Positions 1 through 8,180 are shown, numbered from the stretch's first letter. The stretch is 64,000 nucleotides of DNA from Kaistella sp. 97-N-M2 (GCF_021513235.1 NZ_CP090976.1:1426001-1490000); one strand, 5' to 3'. Made by a program: numbers and translations. Notes: generated by a model not told the origin, from the sequence alone.

Positions 1-12
1 AACAAAATAAAG

Positions 13-657
13 ATGAAAAAGTTTAAATTATTTTCAGCACTTTTTATTCTTTTTGCGGGACTTTTAAGCGCGCAGAAGATTGGAGTGGTGGATACTAATT
101 ATATTTTGAGCAAGCTTCCGCAGTACAAAGATGCCGAAGACCGTTTAAATGCTCAGATCACAAACTGGCAAACCGAAATTCAAACGTTGCAGTCGGAGTT
201 CGACAAAAAGAAACTGCTTTTGGAAAATGAAAGAGTTCTTTTGGTAGGCGATCAGTTGAAACAGCGTCAAAAAGAAGTTGATGATTTAGATAAGAAGATC
301 AAGACAATGATCAATAACCGTTTTGGTTCTCTGGGCGAGATCAATAATGCGCGGTCGAATTTAACCAAACCTTTTCAGGACCAAATTTGGAACGCCATTA
401 AGACGGTATCTGAGAAAAACAGCTTAGGCATCATTCTTGATAAAAGCAACAACATTAGTGTAATTTTTCTGGAAAAAAGATATGATTATACCGATAAAGT
501 CTTAGATTTGCTGCTGAAAAATTCGGTAAATAAACGTACAGAATCTCCAAATAGACCCGCCCGAAGTTCGGACGAGATGCGAACCGAAAAAGCGAAAGCA
601 CTGCAGGACTCGCGCGGAGGAAAAGCGATGGAACAGGCCAGAAAGACAACGAAATAA
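13..657 (+). CDS. OmpH/Skp-family periplasmic chaperone
   Basis: This 214-residue protein has an N-terminal signal peptide (hydrophobic to about residue 20, ending LLSAQ) followed by the Skp/OmpH pattern: a short strand segment (KIGVVDTNYIL) and a long charged alpha-helical hairpin rich in K, E and Q. In the family these trimeric 'jellyfish' proteins hold unfolded outer-membrane proteins in the periplasm for delivery to the BAM complex. A second OmpH-like gene follows 32 nt downstream. In Bacteroidota such pairs commonly sit after bamA, which would lie upstream of the window (inference). The C-terminal 40 residues are basic and low in complexity, longer than in the second copy. Confidence 0.85.
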   Translation: MKKFKLFSALFILFAGLLSAQKIGVVDTNYILSKLPQYKDAEDRLNAQITNWQTEIQTLQSEFDKKKLLLENERVLLVGDQLKQRQKEVDDLDKKIKTMINNRFGSLGEINNARSNLTKPFQDQIWNAIKTVSEKNSLGIILDKSNNISVIFLEKRYDYTDKVLDLLLKNSVNKRTESPNRPARSSDEMRTEKAKALQDSRGGKAMEQARKTTK

Positions 658-689
658 ATTTAAAACAATAAATCAATTTATCCCTTATT

Positions 690-1184
690 ATGAAAAAATT
701 AAGTGTATTATTTGCAGCAGTAATGATGTTTGTAACCGTAGGAGTTGCAAATGCTCAGAAAGTTGCTTCCATGGATTATGAAGCAGTTTTAGCTGCAATG
801 CCGGAAACTAAGAAAATGACCACAGAACTAGATACTTTCAGCAAAACCAAAGGTGACGAGCTTAATAAGCAAGCCGAAAGTTTTCAAAAAGAAGTTCAGC
901 AATACCAGGCCGATGGCGCTAAAATGACAGAAGCACAAAGAACAGCCAAAGAAGCTGAATTGCAAAAAAAACAACAAAACCTGCAGCAGCTTCAACAAAC
1001 CGCGCAAAACGATTTGTCTCAAAGAAGAGACGCAGCTGTTAAGCCCATTATCGAAAAACTAAACAATGCCGTATCCAAAGTAGCAAAAGCAAACGGATAC
1101 GAATTCGTTATCGATTCTACGGCATTAATTTACAAAGGAGGTCCAGATGCGACGCCGTTGGTAAAAAAAGAATTAGGTCTTTAG
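690..1184 (+). CDS. OmpH/Skp-family periplasmic chaperone, second copy
   Basis: A 164-residue paralogue of the preceding gene. It has a signal peptide ending in VANAQ and the strand motif KVASMDYEAVL, then a Gln-rich coiled-coil hairpin (roughly residues 45-115) and a C-terminal strand with YEFVID and ALIYKGGPDATP that is typical of OmpH. It has the compact size usual for the family. It is probably cotranscribed with the first copy and ends at a strong hairpin terminator at 1205-1236. Its role is inferred as periplasmic chaperone for outer-membrane proteins. Confidence 0.88.
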   Translation: MKKLSVLFAAVMMFVTVGVANAQKVASMDYEAVLAAMPETKKMTTELDTFSKTKGDELNKQAESFQKEVQQYQADGAKMTEAQRTAKEAELQKKQQNLQQLQQTAQNDLSQRRDAAVKPIIEKLNNAVSKVAKANGYEFVIDSTALIYKGGPDATPLVKKELGL

Positions 1185-1204
1185 GAATTAATTTCTATAA
1201 ACAA

Positions 1205-1236
1205 AACCATCCCGACCATTCGGGATGGTTTTTTTA
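1205..1236 (+). terminator. Rho-independent terminator after ompH pair
   Basis: Inverted repeat aaccatcccg (1205-1214) / cgggatggtt (1221-1230) with a six-base loop, followed by a T run. It closes the ompH transcript. The next gene starts only about 10 nt further on. Confidence 0.85.
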
Positions 1237-1246
1237 ATTTTGTAAA

Positions 1247-1738
1247 ATGGAAAAAGAAATCTCATCAGTAGTAAAAGTACGCTTCAGTGATTGCGATCCT
1301 ATTGGGCATCTCAATAACGTAAAATATCTGGAATATATGCTAAACGCCCGAGAAGACCATGTAGAAAACGGCTATGGTTTTACCTACGAAGAATATACAC
1401 GCATAACCGGCTGTACCTGGATTACCGTGCAGAACGAAATTGCCTATTTAAAAGAAGTTCGGTACAATGCGAAGGTCGTTATTACGAGCAAAACTATCGA
1501 GCTTGGAGACCGCATTTCTAAGGTGGAAATTTTGATGAAGAGCGAAGACGGAAAAACAATTCACAGTATTTTGTGGCTCACCGTGATTTATTTTAATATG
1601 AAAACCCGCGCCTCGGCTTCTCAGCCGGAAGAAACCAAAGATCTGTTTCGGAAGTTTTTGGTAGATTTAGAAGAAAAAGATTTCCAGAGCAGAGTGTTGC
1701 ATTTTCGCAGAAATAACAAATCAGCCACCAGAATATGA
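1247..1738 (+). CDS. Acyl-CoA thioesterase, hotdog fold
   Basis: A 163-residue protein of the 4-hydroxybenzoyl-CoA thioesterase / YbgC type. It starts with the family signature VRFSDCDPIGHLNNVKYLEYM (about residues 11-31), which contains the Asp and the H-x-N segment of the active site. The length fits a single hotdog domain. It hydrolyses an acyl-CoA of unknown chain type in the cytosol. Its stop overlaps the start of rmlD in an ATGA arrangement, so the two are translationally coupled. A TAnnTTTG-like sequence ends at 1242, only 4 nt before the ATG. Confidence 0.85.
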   Translation: MEKEISSVVKVRFSDCDPIGHLNNVKYLEYMLNAREDHVENGYGFTYEEYTRITGCTWITVQNEIAYLKEVRYNAKVVITSKTIELGDRISKVEILMKSEDGKTIHSILWLTVIYFNMKTRASASQPEETKDLFRKFLVDLEEKDFQSRVLHFRRNNKSATRI

Positions 1739-2598
1739 AGAAGATATTAATTATTGGCGCAAACGGACAACTCGGCAACTGTTTCCGGAAAATTGCGGCC
1801 GATTACGACGACCGTTTTGAGATCGAGTTCACCGATTCTGCAGTCTTGGATATTACCAGTGCAGAGCAGGTTTCAACGTATTTTTATGATTTCCAGCCGG
1901 ATTATTGCGTGAATGCAGCCGCCTATACCGCCGTAGATTTGGCGGAAACAGAGCCGGAAAAAGCTTTTGCCGTCAATGCAGACGGCGTTGCGAACTTAGC
2001 AGAAGCAGCGGCAGAAAATAACTGTACTTTCGTTCATATTTCCACCGATTATGTTTTCGATGGCGAAACCAACCTTTCCTATTCTGAAGACGATTTTACA
2101 GATCCACAAGGTGTTTATGGAGCTTCAAAACGGAAGGGGGAGGAACTTGCTTTAGATTTAAATCCTAAAACGATTGTTCTGCGAACCTCCTGGCTGTATT
2201 CAGAGTTTAATAAAAACTTTGTAAAAACCATGCTGCATTTATTTTCGGTGAAAGACGAAATGGGTATTGTTGCCGATCAGTATGGGCAACCCACCAACGC
2301 CAATGATCTTGCAGAAGCCGTGATGACAATCATGCAAAAAAAACAAAAAACGTACGGGATTTTCCATTTCTCGAACTATCCCGAAGCAACGTGGTTCGAA
2401 TTTGCGCAGAAAATTGCCGAATTATCCGGTTCTAAAATTAAACTTAAGGACATCACGACGGCCGAATACCCGACGCCGGCGCGCCGCCCAAAACGTAGCA
2501 CCATGGCGCTGGACAAAATAGAGGAAACCTACGGAATAGAGCCGAAATACTGGCAAAACTCTCTGGAGGAATGCATTGAAATACTCAACAAATCATGA
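1735..2598 (+). CDS. rfbD: dTDP-4-dehydrorhamnose reductase
   Basis: This 287-residue protein is RmlD/RfbD, the last enzyme of dTDP-L-rhamnose synthesis, which reduces dTDP-4-keto-L-rhamnose with NAD(P)H. The Rossmann motif IGANGQLG lies at residues 7-14. The catalytic residues are visible as STDYVFDG (Thr104) and YGASKRKGE (Tyr128, Lys132). Full length for the family. It overlaps both neighbours by ATGA junctions, an unusual setting because rmlA, rmlB and rmlC are absent here. The rhamnose is presumably used in surface glycans; the flippase and nucleotidyltransferase at 18.7-21.7 kb are separate. Confidence 0.92.
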   Translation: MKKILIIGANGQLGNCFRKIAADYDDRFEIEFTDSAVLDITSAEQVSTYFYDFQPDYCVNAAAYTAVDLAETEPEKAFAVNADGVANLAEAAAENNCTFVHISTDYVFDGETNLSYSEDDFTDPQGVYGASKRKGEELALDLNPKTIVLRTSWLYSEFNKNFVKTMLHLFSVKDEMGIVADQYGQPTNANDLAEAVMTIMQKKQKTYGIFHFSNYPEATWFEFAQKIAELSGSKIKLKDITTAEYPTPARRPKRSTMALDKIEETYGIEPKYWQNSLEECIEILNKS

Positions 2599-3272
2599 AA
2601 AAAATAACAGGTTTTACCCTTTTGCTTTTCGCGCAGATTTTTTTTGCGCAAAACGTCGTGCTAAATAAAGTGGTGAAATCACATACCAATTCCGACAAAG
2701 TTTTATATAAGATAAACGCCGAAACGACGTCTGCCGAATATTTGGGCGAACTGGAAGTTCAGGGCTTTTCCGACGATGACGTTAAAATGTTTGGAATGAT
2801 TTACAAAAAAGCCAAGGAAATAGGCGCCAATGCTTTCTCCTATCAACCTTTCGAAACGGTAGACGGAAGTCTTTCGAAGTTCGATTACGCGCATTATAAA
2901 TTCAATTTATACTTTGTGGAAGCCGGCCACTTTCCCAAAGAAGACAATGTTATCTATCTTATTTCTTCGCCGTATAAAAAGCAGACGATCGCCGTCAATA
3001 AAGAAAATATCGTTTTCGCCCCCCGAACTTTTGCCAAAAGAAAACTTTCCGGCGGCGAAATTTACACCATTTCCACGAAAAAAATATTCGGATCATCCGT
3101 CGAGCTGGCCGCTCAGGAAAATCAACCCGTGCAATATTTTCAGTTTTCCGCCTTTTCGGTCAACTCCAATCCTTACGGAAGTGCCGGGATTAACCTCAAG
3201 TCCGGCGATATTACGCGTTTAGAGCAGTCGTACGGACAGTTTTTAACCACCATTTACGAAGAAGTAAAGTAA
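2595..3272 (+). CDS. Secreted protein of unknown function
   Basis: A 225-residue protein with a clear signal peptide (MKKITGFTLLLFAQIFFAQ). I do not recognise a domain. The mature part is mixed alpha/beta with no lipobox, no cysteine cluster and no T9SS sorting domain. Its start overlaps the rmlD stop by four bases, so it is translated as the third gene of the thioesterase-rmlD operon. The link with a sugar-nucleotide enzyme suggests an envelope role, but nothing in the sequence proves it. Confidence 0.7.
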   Translation: MKKITGFTLLLFAQIFFAQNVVLNKVVKSHTNSDKVLYKINAETTSAEYLGELEVQGFSDDDVKMFGMIYKKAKEIGANAFSYQPFETVDGSLSKFDYAHYKFNLYFVEAGHFPKEDNVIYLISSPYKKQTIAVNKENIVFAPRTFAKRKLSGGEIYTISTKKIFGSSVELAAQENQPVQYFQFSAFSVNSNPYGSAGINLKSGDITRLEQSYGQFLTTIYEEVK

Positions 3273-3311
3273 ATTCTTTGAAGCAAGTTAACACGTTTCT
3301 TCTGCGAGGGA

Positions 3312-3404
3312 ACCACCCGCTGTCCGCACTCGCTTTTTTGGGATTCCCGGCTTCGCGGGAATCCCAAAAAGAGCTCAGACAGATGCTCCCATCGGGGCTG
3401 GAAT
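3312..3404. repeat. Degenerate intergenic repeat (T-run/hairpin/A-run family), copy 1
   Basis: This copy lies downstream of the secreted-protein gene. It has a 15-bp stem (3335-3349 with 3356-3370, loop gcttcg) whose outer pairs are T5/A5, followed by gatgctcccatcggggctgg. The right flank resembles the copies at 40326 and 54481. The hairpin with T-tracts could also terminate transcription in either direction. Confidence 0.6.
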
Positions 3405-3464
3405 GGGGCGAAGTTTTTTCTTCCACCGATTTTTCGTACAGGCTTTACTTTTAGGCTGGTCGGC

Positions 3465-3479
3465 GCTCGCTTCGCTCGC
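3465..3479. repeat. Short direct repeat GCTCGCTTCGCTCGC, copy 1
   Basis: Exact 15-mer gctcgcttcgctcgc, flanked by gg-gc on the left and gccccaa on the right. Identical 15-mers occur at 26519-26533 and 40356-40370, all on the plus strand and all intergenic. The sequence is itself a direct repeat (GCTCGC-TTC-GCTCGC). At 40356 it is the filler of a larger repeat element. Confidence 0.65.
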
Positions 3480-3526
3480 GCCCCAAAACATCCCGGTAAA
3501 TCTTCGCAATTTTGTACCTTTGATTT

Positions 3527-4246
3527 ATGAAAATAGATATTTTAGCCATCGGCGCACATCCCGATGATGTAGAACTCGGCTGTGGCGGCACCCTTGCCAA
3601 ACTCATCAGCGCGGGAAAAACGGTCGCTGTCGTGGATCTTACGCAGGGCGAACTTGGAACGCGCGGCACCAATTTTACGCGGGCAGAAGAAGCCGCAAAC
3701 GCTTCAAAAATACTGGGACTTTCTGCGCGGGAAAATTTAAAGATGAAAGACGGCTTTTTACAGAATTCCGAAGAATATCAAATGCAGATCGTAAAAATCA
3801 TCCGGAAATATCAGCCCGAAATTGTTTTAGCCAATGCCATCGATGACCGCCATCCGGATCATGCAAAAGCGTCTAAATTGGTTTCCGATGCATGTTTCCT
3901 TTCAGGACTTGTGAAAATAGAAACGGTTGGAGAGGGCAAAAATCAACAGCCCTGGCGCCCCAAGCACGTTTTTCATTATATTCAGTGGAAAAATATAACG
4001 CCCGATTTCGTAATCGACATCTCCGACTTTATGGAAAAAAAGATTGAAGCATGTTTGGCCTATAAAACACAGTTTTACGATCCCAATTCTGAGGAACCGA
4101 TGACGCCAATCGCTACCAAAGATTTCCTGGAAAGCCTTACTTACCGTGCTCAGGACTTAGGCCGATTGTCTGGTGTAGCCTTTGCAGAGGGATTTACGAC
4201 AGAAAAGTTGTTGGCTTTTAAAAATTTCGACGGAATAATTTTGTAA
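3527..4246 (+). CDS. bshB1: Bacillithiol biosynthesis deacetylase BshB1
   Basis: A 239-residue LmbE/PIG-L-fold metal-dependent deacetylase. The zinc site is visible as AHPDDVE (His11, Asp13, Asp14) with the third ligand in DDRHPDH near residue 108. The motif pattern LTQGELGTRGT matches the BshB1 branch. It removes the acetyl group from GlcNAc-malate to give GlcN-malate, the second step of bacillithiol synthesis in the cytosol. The first enzyme, bshA, is at 9884-11017; bshC is not in this window. The 3' end of this gene carries the -33 element of the tRNA-His promoter. Confidence 0.93.
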   Translation: MKIDILAIGAHPDDVELGCGGTLAKLISAGKTVAVVDLTQGELGTRGTNFTRAEEAANASKILGLSARENLKMKDGFLQNSEEYQMQIVKIIRKYQPEIVLANAIDDRHPDHAKASKLVSDACFLSGLVKIETVGEGKNQQPWRPKHVFHYIQWKNITPDFVIDISDFMEKKIEACLAYKTQFYDPNSEEPMTPIATKDFLESLTYRAQDLGRLSGVAFAEGFTTEKLLAFKNFDGIIL

Positions 4247-4269
4247 TATTTGTAAAAATACTATATTTG
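4240..4269 (+). promoter_or_regulatory. Promoter of tRNA-His (Bacteroidota TTTG / TAnnTTTG type)
   Basis: TTTG at 4240-4243 and TATATTTG at 4262-4269 are separated by 18 bases. This matches the known phylum consensus (-33 TTTG, 17-23 nt, -7 TAnnTTTG). The -33 box overlaps the last codons of bshB1, and transcription should begin a few bases before the tRNA. Confidence 0.75.
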
Positions 4270-4280
4270 CACTCTCAAAC

Positions 4281-4355
4281 GGTGGTTGTAGTTCAGTTGG
4301 TTAGAACGTCGGTTTGTGGTACCGAAGGTCGTGGGTTCGAGACCCATCATCCACC
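4281..4355 (+). tRNA. tRNA-His (anticodon GTG)
   Basis: The cloverleaf can be folded by eye. The G at 4281 is the extra G-1 of tRNA-His and faces C4355. The acceptor stem 4282-4288 pairs with 4348-4354 with one T-T mismatch. The D arm is gttc/gaac, the anticodon stem is tcggt/accga with loop ttGTGgt, and the T arm has ttcgaga in its loop. A complete CCA is not encoded. A terminator follows at 4363-4393. Confidence 0.93.
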
Positions 4356-4362
4356 CAAAGTT

Positions 4363-4393
4363 AAAACGCATTGATTTTCAATGCGTTTTTTGT
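4363..4393 (+). terminator. Terminator of tRNA-His
   Basis: Perfect 12-bp stem aaaacgcattga (4363-4374) / tcaatgcgtttt (4378-4389), loop ttt, then a T run. Confidence 0.85.
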
Positions 4394-4458
4394 TTAAATG
4401 ATGTAAATGAAATTACTTCTTTAAGCCTTTTGATTTAAGCAAAATCAAACCTAACTAA

Positions 4459-4494
4459 AAAAAAGCATTCCAGTAAATTCTGGAATGCTTTTTT
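4459..4494 (-). terminator. Terminator of the PUR-family gene
   Basis: Inverted repeat aaaaaagcattcca (4459-4472) / tggaatgctttttt (4481-4494). It lies just past the stop of the minus-strand gene at 4511. T/A tracts on both sides make it potentially bidirectional. Confidence 0.8.
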
Positions 4495-4510
4495 GTAAAT
4501 TTTCTTTTAT

Positions 4511-4846
4511 CTAAACTTCGTCGTCCGATTCGATCGTAAATGAGCGGGTTTTGAAATCTTTATCGTGTTTTTCGGAAATCACATCCTCACCTTTTTGGCT
4601 GATGATAAAATCGGTGGATTCTTTAAACATTTCTTCGAAGGTCTTAAAATCCTCTTTGTACAGATAAATCTTATGTTTCTCGAAAGAAGCTTCTCCATTC
4701 TCTCCAAAGTTCTTTTTACTTTCGGTGATGGTAAGGTAATAATCTCCCGCTTTTGTCTCGCGCACGTCGAAGAAATAGGTTCTTCTTCCTGCTTTCAAAA
4801 CCTTTGTAAATATTTCGTTTTCGTGGCGTTCCTTGTAATCACTCAT
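4511..4846 (-). CDS. PUR-family (DUF3276) DNA/RNA-binding protein
   Basis: This 111-residue protein matches the Bacteroidota DUF3276 family, which has the PUR-alpha fold: IFTKVLKAGRRTYFFDVRETKAG, then YYLTITESKK and KIYLYKEDFKTFEEMF. PUR repeats bind single-stranded purine-rich DNA or RNA; the bacterial members have structural support but no well-defined role. The C-terminus is acidic (ESDDEV). It is a single-gene unit with its own terminator. Confidence 0.88.
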   Translation of the reverse strand: MSDYKERHENEIFTKVLKAGRRTYFFDVRETKAGDYYLTITESKKNFGENGEASFEKHKIYLYKEDFKTFEEMFKESTDFIISQKGEDVISEKHDKDFKTRSFTIESDDEV

Positions 4847-4961
4847 TTGTGCAGTTTTTGTTTAAATCTTGTTTAACAAATATAAAAGATTTCTTTTAAT
4901 TGCAAAATTTATTTTTACATTTTGGGTAATAAAATCGAATTATCACTATCGAATCGGTATT

Positions 4962-6623
4962 TTAAACCAACTCTGGACTTTCTGCGTCTGTTAAATTCAG
5001 GATTTTATCTGCACGTTTTGCACTGCTCGCACGATGTGTGATGATGATGGAACTGCTTTTTGTAATTTCATTTTCGATGTTCTGCAGAATGTTATCTTCA
5101 GTTTCTGTATCCAGCGCCGAGAGCGAATCATCAAATATGAGAATTTTCGGTTCTTTTATTAAAGCTCTTGCAATGCAGATCCGCTGTTTCTGACCGCCAG
5201 AAAGCATAACGCCGCGTTCGCCCACCATGGTCTTGTAGCGCTCCTTAAATTCAATAATATTTTTGTGAACATCTGCTTTTATTGCAAATTCTTCAACCAG
5301 TTTTAAGGAAGGATTGTCAATGGCAAAGCCGATATTGTTTTCGATGGTGTCGGAAAACAGAAAACTTTCCTGCGGAATATAGCCGATGAATTTACGGTAG
5401 TTCACCAAATTATGGTCCTTCAGATTTTTACCGTCGATGAGGATTTCGCCTTCTGTAGGGTCGATTAGACGGCAGAGCAAAAGCGCAATAGTGGATTTAC
5501 CGCTGCCGGTTTTACCCATAATAGCGAGCGATTTTCCGGCTTCTATTTTAAAACTGAGTTTGTTCAAGGCTTTTATTCCCGTGTTCGGATAGACGTATGA
5601 GACATTGCGGAACTCGATATCTCCTTTTATAGGGTAGTTTTCGTGATTGGTGTTGATGATGTCGCTCTTCATGTCAAGAAATTCATTAATTCGCGACATC
5701 GATGCTTCTGCCCGTTGATTGATGGATGTTACCCATCCCAACATGGAAAAAGGGAAAATAAGAATGTTGATATAAAGGAAAAAATCTGCGATTTTACCCA
5801 CCGAAAGTACATTGTTCATGTATTTGGTGCCGCCGATAAAAAGAATGACCACATTTAAAAGACCAATCACAAAAATAATGATCGTAAAAAAGTAGGCTTC
5901 CGTTTTTGCCAGATCCAGCGCTTTATCCTGATAATCTTTTACTTTGGCGCCGTAATTATTTTCGATATATTTTTCTTTCGCGAAAAACTTCACGACCCGA
6001 ATTCCCGAAAAACTGTCCTGCACAAACGTAGAAATCGCGGATTGACTTTTCTGCATCACCTTAGACTTTTTGTTGATGATGGAGCTCACTTTATAAATTC
6101 CGTACGATAAAATGGGCAGGGGCAAAAGGGACCAAATCGTCATCGTAACGTCCGTCCGAACCATATAAATGCAGGTGATGACCAGCAAAATAAGTAAGTT
6201 CGCGATATACATAACGCCGGGACCCAGGTACATTCTCACCGCCACCACGTCTTCGCTCAGCCGGTTCATCAGATCTCCAATTGTAGTTTTTTTAAAGTCC
6301 GTTAAAGACAATTCCTGGTAATGGCTGTAAATTTTATTTTTGAGTTCATACTCTATTCGGCGCGAAGAAACAATAATGGTTTGGCGCATCATGAAGGTGA
6401 AAAATCCCGTTAACAAAGAAGATCCTACAATAATGGCCACGTAAATTAAAACCTGTTTGTTGAAACCCAAATTCGTTGTTTTTGCGATTTCGTCCACGGA
6501 TTTTCCTACATACTGTACCTTGAAAATATTAAAGAAATTACTCGCTATAATAAAAAGCAAACCCCAGAATAAAAGGATCCGGTGCTTCCAAAAATAGGGA
6601 TTGAGCGTTTTGAGTGCGTTCAT
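4962..6623 (-). CDS. ABC exporter, fused permease and ATPase
   Basis: A 553-residue type I ABC exporter half-transporter of the MdlA/MdlB/MsbA class. The membrane domain (about residues 1-310) contains the intracellular-loop motif NRLSEDV. The ATPase domain has Walker A GKTGSGKST, the Q-loop YIPQE, the signature LSGGQ and the switch His in ITHR. Walker B reads ILIFDD, so the usual catalytic Glu is Asp499, a substitution seen in MdlB/YheH-like asymmetric transporters. The C-terminal tail after the H-loop is shorter than usual. No second half-transporter is adjacent. Substrate unknown. Divergent from nusB. Confidence 0.88.
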   Translation of the reverse strand: MNALKTLNPYFWKHRILLFWGLLFIIASNFFNIFKVQYVGKSVDEIAKTTNLGFNKQVLIYVAIIVGSSLLTGFFTFMMRQTIIVSSRRIEYELKNKIYSHYQELSLTDFKKTTIGDLMNRLSEDVVAVRMYLGPGVMYIANLLILLVITCIYMVRTDVTMTIWSLLPLPILSYGIYKVSSIINKKSKVMQKSQSAISTFVQDSFSGIRVVKFFAKEKYIENNYGAKVKDYQDKALDLAKTEAYFFTIIIFVIGLLNVVILFIGGTKYMNNVLSVGKIADFFLYINILIFPFSMLGWVTSINQRAEASMSRINEFLDMKSDIINTNHENYPIKGDIEFRNVSYVYPNTGIKALNKLSFKIEAGKSLAIMGKTGSGKSTIALLLCRLIDPTEGEILIDGKNLKDHNLVNYRKFIGYIPQESFLFSDTIENNIGFAIDNPSLKLVEEFAIKADVHKNIIEFKERYKTMVGERGVMLSGGQKQRICIARALIKEPKILIFDDSLSALDTETEDNILQNIENEITKSSSIIITHRASSAKRADKILNLTDAESPELV

Positions 6624-6739
6624 TTTTTTTCTCGCTTTTCTGCTGAATTATGAATAGGCAAAAGTAAGAAAATGAAAATTGATCGGGTGATTTTTGTGAG
6701 GCCGGCCCACTGAAAATGAAGTCAGTTCTAAAAAAATGT

Positions 6740-6747
6740 TATCTTTG
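6740..6747 (+). promoter_or_regulatory. -7 element upstream of nusB
   Basis: TATCTTTG fits TAnnTTTG and is followed by 22 nt to the ATG at 6770. I see no convincing TTTG 17-23 nt upstream. The element decides the nusB start, because an in-frame ATG at 6716 lies upstream of it. Confidence 0.55.
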
Positions 6748-6769
6748 CACCCACAAAAAGTTCTTTGAA

Positions 6770-7675
6770 ATGTTAGGAAGAAGACAAATTCGCGAAAAAG
6801 TGGTAGGATCGTTGTATTCTTATCAACAAAACCCCATTAAGTTCGATATTTTAGAGAAAAATATGTTCTCGGAAATCGAGAAAATCTATCATCTTTACAT
6901 TTATCAGCTCAATTTTCTCGTAGGTTTAAAGGCGCTCGCAGAAAAACAAATGGAGATCGGTAAAAATAAATATATTAAAACCGAAGAAAATTCAAACCCC
7001 AATCAAAAATTTATTGGCAATCAGGTTCTGAAGAAGATCGAAGAAAACGACGAAAGACTTTCCTTCACTTCCAAGCATCAGGATTTAAAATGGGACATCA
7101 ACCATGAACTGCTGGTGAAGACGTTCCAAAGAATGACGGCGGGAAAACGCTATCAGGATTTCATGAAGGAGGACGGATATTCCTTTGAGGATGATCAAAA
7201 ATTTATTGGAAAATTATTTTTGAGGTATATCGCTGAAAACGATGATTTTCACGAGCATGTGGAAGAAAAGGAAATGAGCTGGGCTGACGATTACCATATC
7301 GCCAATTCGATGATGCAAAAGACCATAGGTTTTCTGAAAGAAAACGAACCAAGCCATACTTTAATTAAAATGATTAAAGATGAGGACGACAGGGATTTTG
7401 CACGCAAGCTGCTAAAAGAAGCCCTTAATCATTGGGAAGAGACCGAAAAGAAAATTGGTTCTATGTTAGACAACTGGGATTTGGAAAGGATTTCCCTCCT
7501 GGATAAAATTATTTTAATCGCTGCCATCTCCGAGTTAAATTATTTTCCCTTAACGCCGGGCCGGGTGATTATTAACGAATACATCGAGATTTGTAAAGTA
7601 TTTTCTTCCGACCGTTCCAACATTTTCATCAACGGAATTTTAGATAAATACACCAAGGATTTAAACAGAAATTAG
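6770..7675 (+). CDS. nusB: Transcription antitermination factor NusB
   Basis: The protein is 301 residues from the ATG at 6770 (MLGRRQIREKVVGSLYSY). The reading frame is open from an ATG at 6716, but the extra 18 residues would include the promoter -7 box and do not look like NusB. The fold is the long Bacteroidota form: an extended N-terminal helical part, then the classic NusB C-terminal domain with the motif ISLLDKIILIAAISEL and the ending VIINEYIEICKVFSSDRSNIFINGILDKY. NusB binds boxA RNA with NusE (S10) for rRNA antitermination. It is followed by the DUF1573 lipoprotein and yajC in the same direction. Confidence 0.88.
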   Translation: MLGRRQIREKVVGSLYSYQQNPIKFDILEKNMFSEIEKIYHLYIYQLNFLVGLKALAEKQMEIGKNKYIKTEENSNPNQKFIGNQVLKKIEENDERLSFTSKHQDLKWDINHELLVKTFQRMTAGKRYQDFMKEDGYSFEDDQKFIGKLFLRYIAENDDFHEHVEEKEMSWADDYHIANSMMQKTIGFLKENEPSHTLIKMIKDEDDRDFARKLLKEALNHWEETEKKIGSMLDNWDLERISLLDKIILIAAISELNYFPLTPGRVIINEYIEICKVFSSDRSNIFINGILDKYTKDLNRN

Positions 7676-7683
7676 AAATAGTT

Positions 7684-8160
7684 ATGAAAAATTTACTTAA
7701 AATCGTACCCTTAGTGGTAGCGCTAAGCTTAGTGGCTTGCAAAAAAGATCAGAAAGCAGATCAGTTAATCGTAAGCGATGAAACGGCAGCAACGGCGCCG
7801 GTAGTTGCGTCACCCGACGAAATGGTGAAGGAAGCGCAGGCGAAACCTTTAACAACGGTGGCACTTTCGGAATCCAATTTTGAATTCGGAAAAATTAAAA
7901 AAGGCGATCATAAAGAACATACGTACGAAATTACAAATACCGGAACCAATCCACTTATCATTTCTCAGGTGAAACCGGGCTGTGGCTGTACCGTGCCGGA
8001 TTATACCAAAGAGCCGATTATGCCGGGACAAAAAGGAAAAATTACGTTAAAATTCGATTCTTCCAGTTTCGACGGAATGGTTAACAAACAGGCAGAAATT
8101 TATGCAAATGTGGAAAAAGCCCCAATGGTGATCTCCTTTACTGCAGACATTCAACCTTAA
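7684..8160 (+). CDS. DUF1573 lipoprotein
   Basis: A 158-residue lipoprotein: signal peptide, lipobox SLVAC with Cys19, a low-complexity linker, then a DUF1573 domain (about residues 62-155). The hallmark pattern FEFGKIKKGDHKEHTYEITNTGTNPLII and the Cys pair in PGCGCTVPDY are present. DUF1573 is an Ig-like (HYDIN/ASPM-type) beta-sandwich of unknown function, probably periplasmic or surface-exposed here. It starts 8 nt after nusB and is 20 nt before yajC, so it is probably in one operon. Confidence 0.85.
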   Translation: MKNLLKIVPLVVALSLVACKKDQKADQLIVSDETAATAPVVASPDEMVKEAQAKPLTTVALSESNFEFGKIKKGDHKEHTYEITNTGTNPLIISQVKPGCGCTVPDYTKEPIMPGQKGKITLKFDSSSFDGMVNKQAEIYANVEKAPMVISFTADIQP

Positions 8161-8180
8161 TTTTATAATTACAATATACT

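Noticed and set aside
3211..3426. 71-codon minus-strand frame after the secreted-protein gene
   Set aside because: It crosses the degenerate repeat and the 3' end of the gene in antisense; no domain or start context.
3515..3522. Promoter of bshB1
   Set aside because: TACCTTTG is only 4 nt before the ATG and has no TTTG at the right distance, so it is not listed as a promoter.
4962..5010. C-terminal frameshift in the ABC exporter
   Set aside because: The tail after the H-loop is short, but the other two frames show no continuation typical of the family.
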